10,252 bases of DNA from Lachnospiraceae bacterium. Its GTDB lineage: Bacteria; Bacillota; Clostridia; Lachnospirales; Lachnospiraceae. The stretch lies in the NCBI GenBank assembly GCA_900766925.1, contig CAAFXG010000338.1:1-10252 (forward strand), given 5' to 3'. Positions 7,815 to 10,252 of the stretch are shown in pieces; position 1 is the first letter of the stretch; the number at the start of each line of letters is the position of its first letter. The position numbers and the translations under genes are program-made. Under the pieces are notes generated by a model. The model was not told where the DNA came from and did no database searches. It saw only the letters and a list, made by a program, of their open reading frames with translations.

Positions 7815-8431
7815 AACAGTTCCTCCTTTCTGTGAATGCGGATGTATTGGGCTTTCGCCAGTTTATGCTTGTTATAGTAATTCTCCATTGTCATGCCAAG
7901 TTCATTAGCTGTTTCCTCATTCGTGAGCAGCTCCAAATAGCGGAGGCGGATAATCTCGCTGTATCGCTTGTTGGGCATACGTTTCAGTATGGCAAGAGCA
8001 TCCTCACGGTTGAGATTGTTGAAATCTATCTCTATAGAGCCGAATTTTTCTTCATCCCTACCACTATCATCTTCTTTTTCTTGATTATTGAGAAAAACCA
8101 GTGGCTCATATATGGGCATCCGGCTCTTTGACTCATACTTCTTGTAGCAATAATATAGACAGGCCGTCTTCAGCCAGCTTGTCAATGTACTCTCACCCTT
8201 GAAATTCTCCATCTGACATTTGCCTGTTATCTTGCTTGGTGCAAGAACCACGATGTATACCTCATCTATGAACTCCTTGCAATTGATGCAATCGGTATAG
8301 TAATTATCATAGATGGATTTGAAGAGGGGATAGCATTGTCTGTAGAAGTAATTGCGTGTAACCTGCTCGTCTCTTTGGATTAAGGCATGGGCTGTCCGCA
8401 AATCATCATAAAATATTCTTTTTACTTCCAT
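7811..8431 (-). CDS. ECF-type sigma-70 family factor
   Basis: A 206-residue protein with the two-domain layout of extracytoplasmic-function sigma factors. The region 2-like part spans about 25-102 and includes F-K-G-E-S-T-L-T-S-W-L-K-T-A (77-90), the usual place of promoter -10 recognition and melting. A charged linker follows (about 117-140). The region 4-like part spans about 144-203, with helix-turn-helix L-T-N-E-E-T-A-N-E-L-G-M (169-180) and the recognition helix after it. It starts 3 bp after the stop of the UpxY-like gene and overlaps the anti-sigma-like gene by 4 bp. It should direct RNA polymerase to a small set of promoters, possibly including its own operon. The target cannot be identified here. 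Confidence 0.85.
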   Translation of the reverse strand: MEVKRIFYDDLRTAHALIQRDEQVTRNYFYRQCYPLFKSIYDNYYTDCINCKEFIDEVYIVVLAPSKITGKCQMENFKGESTLTSWLKTACLYYCYKKYESKSRMPIYEPLVFLNNQEKEDDSGRDEEKFGSIEIDFNNLNREDALAILKRMPNKRYSEIIRLRYLELLTNEETANELGMTMENYYNKHKLAKAQYIRIHRKEELL

Positions 8432-8434
8432 TTG

Positions 8435-9172
8435 TTAGTCTTCAATAATATCAATGAATGCGCTTGGTGTATACGCAGTACATATAGTCAGTAATCCTTC
8501 GATTATTATTCCCACACGCTGGTGGTTCTTATATCGTGCCACTTTTCCAGTCACTCCCTTGAACTCTCCTTCTGTGATGCGAACGCTTTGACCTTCCTTG
8601 AATTTGTTTACCTCACCAGAAGTTATAACAATGTCATCAACATCGGCAGCGCAGATGATTTTGAGGCTCTCAATCTGGTTTTCGGGTACAACCAATGGCA
8701 CGTTGACAATTCTATTGCCAACGTGAGTCTTGCGATAATAAAAACGGAGGTAGGGAAGGTTTACGTTATCGTAAACAAAAAACTTTAGTTCTTCTTCTCT
8801 TCCATAAGCGAAGAAGATGTTGGGGATGCGAGAATTTTCAACAAATGAGCGTTTCCCGTCTATCTGTTTTACATTTCGTATTGTGGGAAAGAAGGCTATA
8901 ACATTATGCGCTACAAGATAATCGTATGCTTTTTTCTCTCTTCCGTATGTGGTTCGCAGCGCATACCAATGAGGCGTTTCTTCTTTGGACTCGGTTGAAT
9001 TCTTTCTCCCTTTTTGTGGTGACACACTACTGGTGGACACCCCTGTTTGTGAACTTTCAACCTTTGAGGTATTAGCTTCGGGGAGGACATTGGAGGTAAA
9101 TCCAACGTTGGGAGGGGATTGCATTCCACCTCCATCGCATTTTACATCTGATGTGGCGCTATATATATCCAT
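8435..9172 (-). CDS. UpxY-like NusG paralog (processive antitermination factor)
   Basis: The protein has a NusG N-terminal (NGN) domain opening with H-W-Y-A-L-R-T-T-Y-G-R-E-K-K-A (from residue 68 in this start) and a C-terminal KOW domain (about 190-245; F-K-E-G-Q-S-V-R-I-T-E-G-E-F-K-G). Specialised NusG paralogs of the UpxY type bind paused RNA polymerase in their own leader and allow it to read through long operons. In Bacteroides they usually sit at capsule loci. Here no capsule gene follows. The frame stays open up to 9283, but that ATG lies inside the structured leader. I prefer the ATG at 9172, with AAGG 12 nt upstream. An ATG at 9124 with GGAGG 4 nt upstream is a strong alternative. 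The first 65 residues are a Ser/Thr/Pro-rich low-complexity extension not usual for NusG. The gene ends 3 bp before the sigma factor. Confidence 0.82.
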   Translation of the reverse strand: MDIYSATSDVKCDGGGMQSPPNVGFTSNVLPEANTSKVESSQTGVSTSSVSPQKGRKNSTESKEETPHWYALRTTYGREKKAYDYLVAHNVIAFFPTIRNVKQIDGKRSFVENSRIPNIFFAYGREEELKFFVYDNVNLPYLRFYYRKTHVGNRIVNVPLVVPENQIESLKIICAADVDDIVITSGEVNKFKEGQSVRITEGEFKGVTGKVARYKNHQRVGIIIEGLLTICTAYTPSAFIDIIED

Positions 9173-9188
9173 ATCGTGATGGTACCTT

Positions 9189-9202
9189 GCCAAAAACTTG
9201 GC
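9189..9202 (-). promoter_or_regulatory. Small hairpin next to the UpxY start
   Basis: On the minus strand GCCAA pairs with TTGGC around a GTTT loop, only 16 nt before the favoured ATG at 9172 and immediately before the AAGG that could serve as ribosome binding site. It may modulate translation. The stem is short, so confidence is low. Confidence 0.35.
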
Positions 9203-9226
9203 CCAGAGTACACAACATAAAAGTAA

Positions 9227-9311
9227 GCGTGGAAACGTCTGTTGTCCGTTCCACTTCCTGAGGCTCTCGCATTGCCCAATCATGTTGAACAGACAACGTC
9301 AGAGCCCACGC
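9227..9311 (-). promoter_or_regulatory. Leader element with mutually exclusive stems (candidate antitermination switch)
   Basis: Outer arms GCGTGG (9311-9306) and CCACGC (9232-9227) pair perfectly. Inside them GTTGTC (9297-9292) can pair with GACAAC (9246-9241), extended across a bulge by ACGT/ACGT. Alternatively GGCTCT (9306-9301) can pair with AGAGCC (9267-9262). The second pairing crosses the first, so the two cannot form together except as a pseudoknot. This is the pattern expected of a conditional RNA element, and it sits in the leader of an antiterminator gene. The pairings are read directly; the switching role is inference. Confidence 0.45.
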
Positions 9312-9400
9312 CGATATGAATAATCGCCACCATAAGAGACCTATATAAAACAGAAAATCGTGCCCGAAAGGATACAATTCGTGCTTACAAGGTCTCCGCA

Positions 9401-9419
9401 GGAGTGATGTAATCACACC
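9401..9419 (-). promoter_or_regulatory. Leader hairpin
   Basis: On the minus strand GGTGTGAT (9419-9412) pairs with ATCACTCC (9408-9401) around a TAC loop, with one mismatch. It is not followed by a T-run, so it is not a standard terminator. It may be a pause or recruitment element in the UpxY leader. Confidence 0.4.
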
Positions 9420-9672
9420 CGGGACATCTACCGTTGGCTATGTTCAAGACATGATTTGAAATGCTTTGCGAGATTTCAGGAAGTCTTAAACAGAGCGTTA
9501 GTAAACGCCTTTATTATGTCTGGACTATATTTTTACCCACCCAATGCCCGCTTCATGTAGTATTATCAATAAAGACTCCACCACACTCAGCACGGCGTAG
9601 GCTACCCTTCATGATGTCGTGAAAGACCCCGTCTAACTATGACAATTGTGTAAGAGGTTAATAGTCCAAGTG

Positions 9673-9701
9673 CAAAGGTATAAAGAATTTGCGAAAACAA
9701 A
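9673..9701 (-). promoter_or_regulatory. Promoter of the UpxY-like operon
   Basis: On the minus strand TACCTTTG (9680-9673) is a perfect match to the Bacteroidales -7 element TAnnTTTG and is followed by CAC, as is common. TTTG at 9701-9698 fits the -33 element, although the 17-bp spacer is slightly shorter than the usual 19-21 bp. Transcription would begin near 9666. This is the best promoter in the window and would drive the whole minus-strand operon. Confidence 0.7.
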
Positions 9702-9823
9702 GAGGGAAACAAAATGTTTTTTCACAAAAACGTTGTTTTTTGTTGAAATCAGCCACTAAAACGACATTGTTTATCCCGAAATGACAACTTACAATAACCA
9801 AACGACAGTCGTATAACTGTTAC

Positions 9824-9848
9824 TTGCCATTCTCTAAATCAATGGCAA
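9824..9848. repeat. Perfect 8-bp inverted repeat
   Basis: TTGCCATT (9824-9831) and AATGGCAA (9841-9848) are exact reverse complements separated by 9 bp. There is no T-run on either side, so an operator for a dimeric regulator is more likely than a terminator. It lies about 145 bp upstream of the UpxY promoter. Confidence 0.45.
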
Positions 9849-10023
9849 TAGCACATTTCCTGCTTTACAAACCCACCTGTTCAACTAAAGTCAGACTTCA
9901 ACCACATACACTAGCCAACATCGTTCACTTCCCTTGCGTTCTCATTTTTGATTTGTCTCTATCCGTTCTGTTTAATTCGCTTGCCTTCTATTTGCTAATC
10001 TGTTATCTTTATGTTACCTACTC

Positions 10024-10069
10024 AATCATAAATATTATCTATATAACTATATATTAGTATATTATGATT
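10024..10069. repeat. AT-rich inverted repeat upstream of the plus-strand gene
   Basis: AATCATAA (10024-10031) and TTATGATT (10062-10069) are exact reverse complements separated by 30 bp of almost pure A/T. This could be a promoter region, a regulator-binding site or a recombination site. In such AT-rich sequence an 8-bp match could also be chance. Confidence 0.3.
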
Positions 10070-10078
10070 ATAAATTAA

Positions 10079-10151
10079 GGTATTAGCCTAATACCCCTCT
10101 TGGTCTCCGACCATCGGGAGGCTGTCCTTACAAGCAGCAAGCTGGGGACAG
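10079..10151 (+). promoter_or_regulatory. Structured leader of the right-edge gene
   Basis: Three stems follow each other. GGTATTA (10079-10085) pairs with TAATACC (10089-10095) around GCC. CCTC (10096-10099) pairs with GAGG (10118-10121), enclosing GGTC/GACC (10102-10112). CTGTCC (10122-10127) pairs with GGACAG (10146-10151). The GC content rises sharply relative to the AT-rich sequence before it. Compact stacked stems 30-100 nt upstream of a start codon suggest a cis-regulatory RNA. I do not recognise a known riboswitch or ribosomal-protein leader. Confidence 0.45.
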
Positions 10152-10183
10152 GAGAGTTGTACACACATAAAAGGAATAAGGTT

Positions 10184-10252
10184 ATGGCAAAACCAAAACA
10201 GGTTATGGATTTCCGGCCATCTAAGGGAATCACCACCGCACAGAGCAACGAA
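10184..10252 (+). CDS. Partial gene at the right edge, N-terminus only
   Basis: Twenty-three codons from an ATG read MAKPKQVMDFRPSKG and continue ITTAQSNE to the end of the window with no stop. AAGGA at 10171-10175 lies 8 nt upstream and is a good ribosome binding site, and the frame follows a structured leader, so this is probably a real gene transcribed away from the UpxY operon. The basic, polar start has no signal peptide, so a cytoplasmic protein is likely. I do not recognise the family from so few residues. Confidence 0.6.
   Translation, partial: MAKPKQVMDFRPSKGITTAQSNE

Larger units (their letters stand above)
9173..9666 (-). promoter_or_regulatory. Long structured 5' leader of the UpxY-like operon
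   Basis: About 490 nt separate the predicted transcription start from the favoured start codon, far more than ribosome binding needs. The strand is full of potential stems: GCGTT/AACGC (9508-9495), GGTGTGAT/ATCACTCC (9419-9401), the large element at 9311-9227 and GCCAA/TTGGC (9202-9189). Leaders of upxY genes are known to be where the factor is recruited and where premature termination is overcome, so this is the likely site of action in cis. I see no classical GC stem followed by a T-run. Termination here, if any, may be Rho-dependent. Short frames within it have no convincing ribosome binding site. Confidence 0.65.
9702..10183. other. Non-coding divergent region with inverted repeats
   Basis: No credible gene lies here. 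A frame from 9824 to 10057 uses a TTG start and has a low-complexity Leu/Ile/Tyr tail, so it is probably spurious. The plus strand from about 9840 to 10030 is poor in G (about one base in ten) and rich in C and T. Several palindromic sites occur: CAAAAAC/GTTTTTTG around 9730, ACGACAGTCGT at 9802-9812, and the repeats listed separately. The region separates divergently transcribed genes, so it should hold control sites for both. No TAnnTTTG element facing right was found. Confidence 0.6.

Noticed and set aside
8911..9135. 74-residue minus-strand frame preceded by a G-rich stretch
   Set aside because: It lies wholly over the UpxY-like coding region in another frame and shows no domain features.
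9159..9416. 85-residue minus-strand frame inside the UpxY leader, a possible leader peptide
   Set aside because: It needs a GTG start inside a hairpin, has no Shine-Dalgarno site, and its composition follows the RNA stems rather than a protein; it also overlaps the UpxY start region.
9495..9508. GCGTT/AACGC hairpin in the leader as an intrinsic terminator
   Set aside because: The stem is only 5 bp and the following TCTGTTT is a poor T-tract; it is mentioned only as part of leader structure.
9824..10057. 77-residue plus-strand frame
   Set aside because: It has a TTG start within an inverted repeat, no ribosome binding site and a low-complexity hydrophobic C-terminus; it looks like a chance frame in pyrimidine-rich DNA.
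10156..10165. GTTGTACACA near the right edge resembles the GTTGTACATA repeat at 1-10, suggesting paired element ends across the whole window
   Set aside because: Only the first 8 bases match exactly, no match continues inwards, and an 8-bp match is expected at a noticeable rate in 10 kb on both strands.
1..10252. CRISPR array, tRNA or rRNA genes
   Set aside because: No regularly spaced repeats and no cloverleaf or rRNA-like segments were seen on either strand.

Overview
The window looks like an accessory locus of a gut-type Bacteroidales (Bacteroides/Prevotella group). The pointers are a promoter element of the TAnnTTTG type, a UpxY-like NusG paralog with a long structured leader, an ECF sigma/anti-sigma pair with the FAAYMDGNLS-type N-terminus common in that order, and AT-rich coding sequence with weak Shine-Dalgarno sites. 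No database search was possible, so every family name rests on motifs read by eye.

Almost all of the window (about 9680 down to 117) is one long run of minus-strand genes. In order of transcription these are: a promoter and a leader of about 490 nt (9680-9173); a UpxY/NusG-like antitermination factor (8435-9172); an ECF-type sigma factor (7811-8431); a small zinc-less anti-sigma-like protein (7341-7814); a DUF445 membrane protein (6354-7334); a gap of 144 bp with a weak second promoter; a small secreted protein (5784-6209); a 784-residue dynamin-like large GTPase (3397-5751); two paralogous single-domain P-loop GTPases (2395-3387 and 1237-2388); a tail-anchored membrane protein without a P-loop (386-1234); and the N-terminal stump of a third GTPase of the same kind (117-371). 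Most junctions are 2-14 bp or overlap by 4 bp, so two tightly coupled blocks are likely.

The most interesting part is the GTPase block: one dynamin-like protein, two or three co-oriented small GTPases sharing unusual signatures (G-x-R-x-x-G-K-T, D-x-P-G-E, D-T-P-Y-L-M, P-[IL]-K-C-E in place of N-K-x-D), and a tail-anchored partner. It recalls the paired-GTPase ('double-GTPase') arrangements reported in bacterial conflict systems, but its function is not known. That a UpxY-like antiterminator, normally tied to capsule operons, heads this operon is itself unusual.

At the left edge the third GTPase stops just before its G3 region, 44 bp from a 73-bp segment bounded by perfect 10-bp inverted repeats, which may be an insertion-sequence end or a small non-autonomous element. 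At the right edge a non-coding, G-poor, AT-rich divergent region of about 480 bp carries several inverted repeats and a structured leader for a plus-strand gene, of which only the first 23 codons are present.
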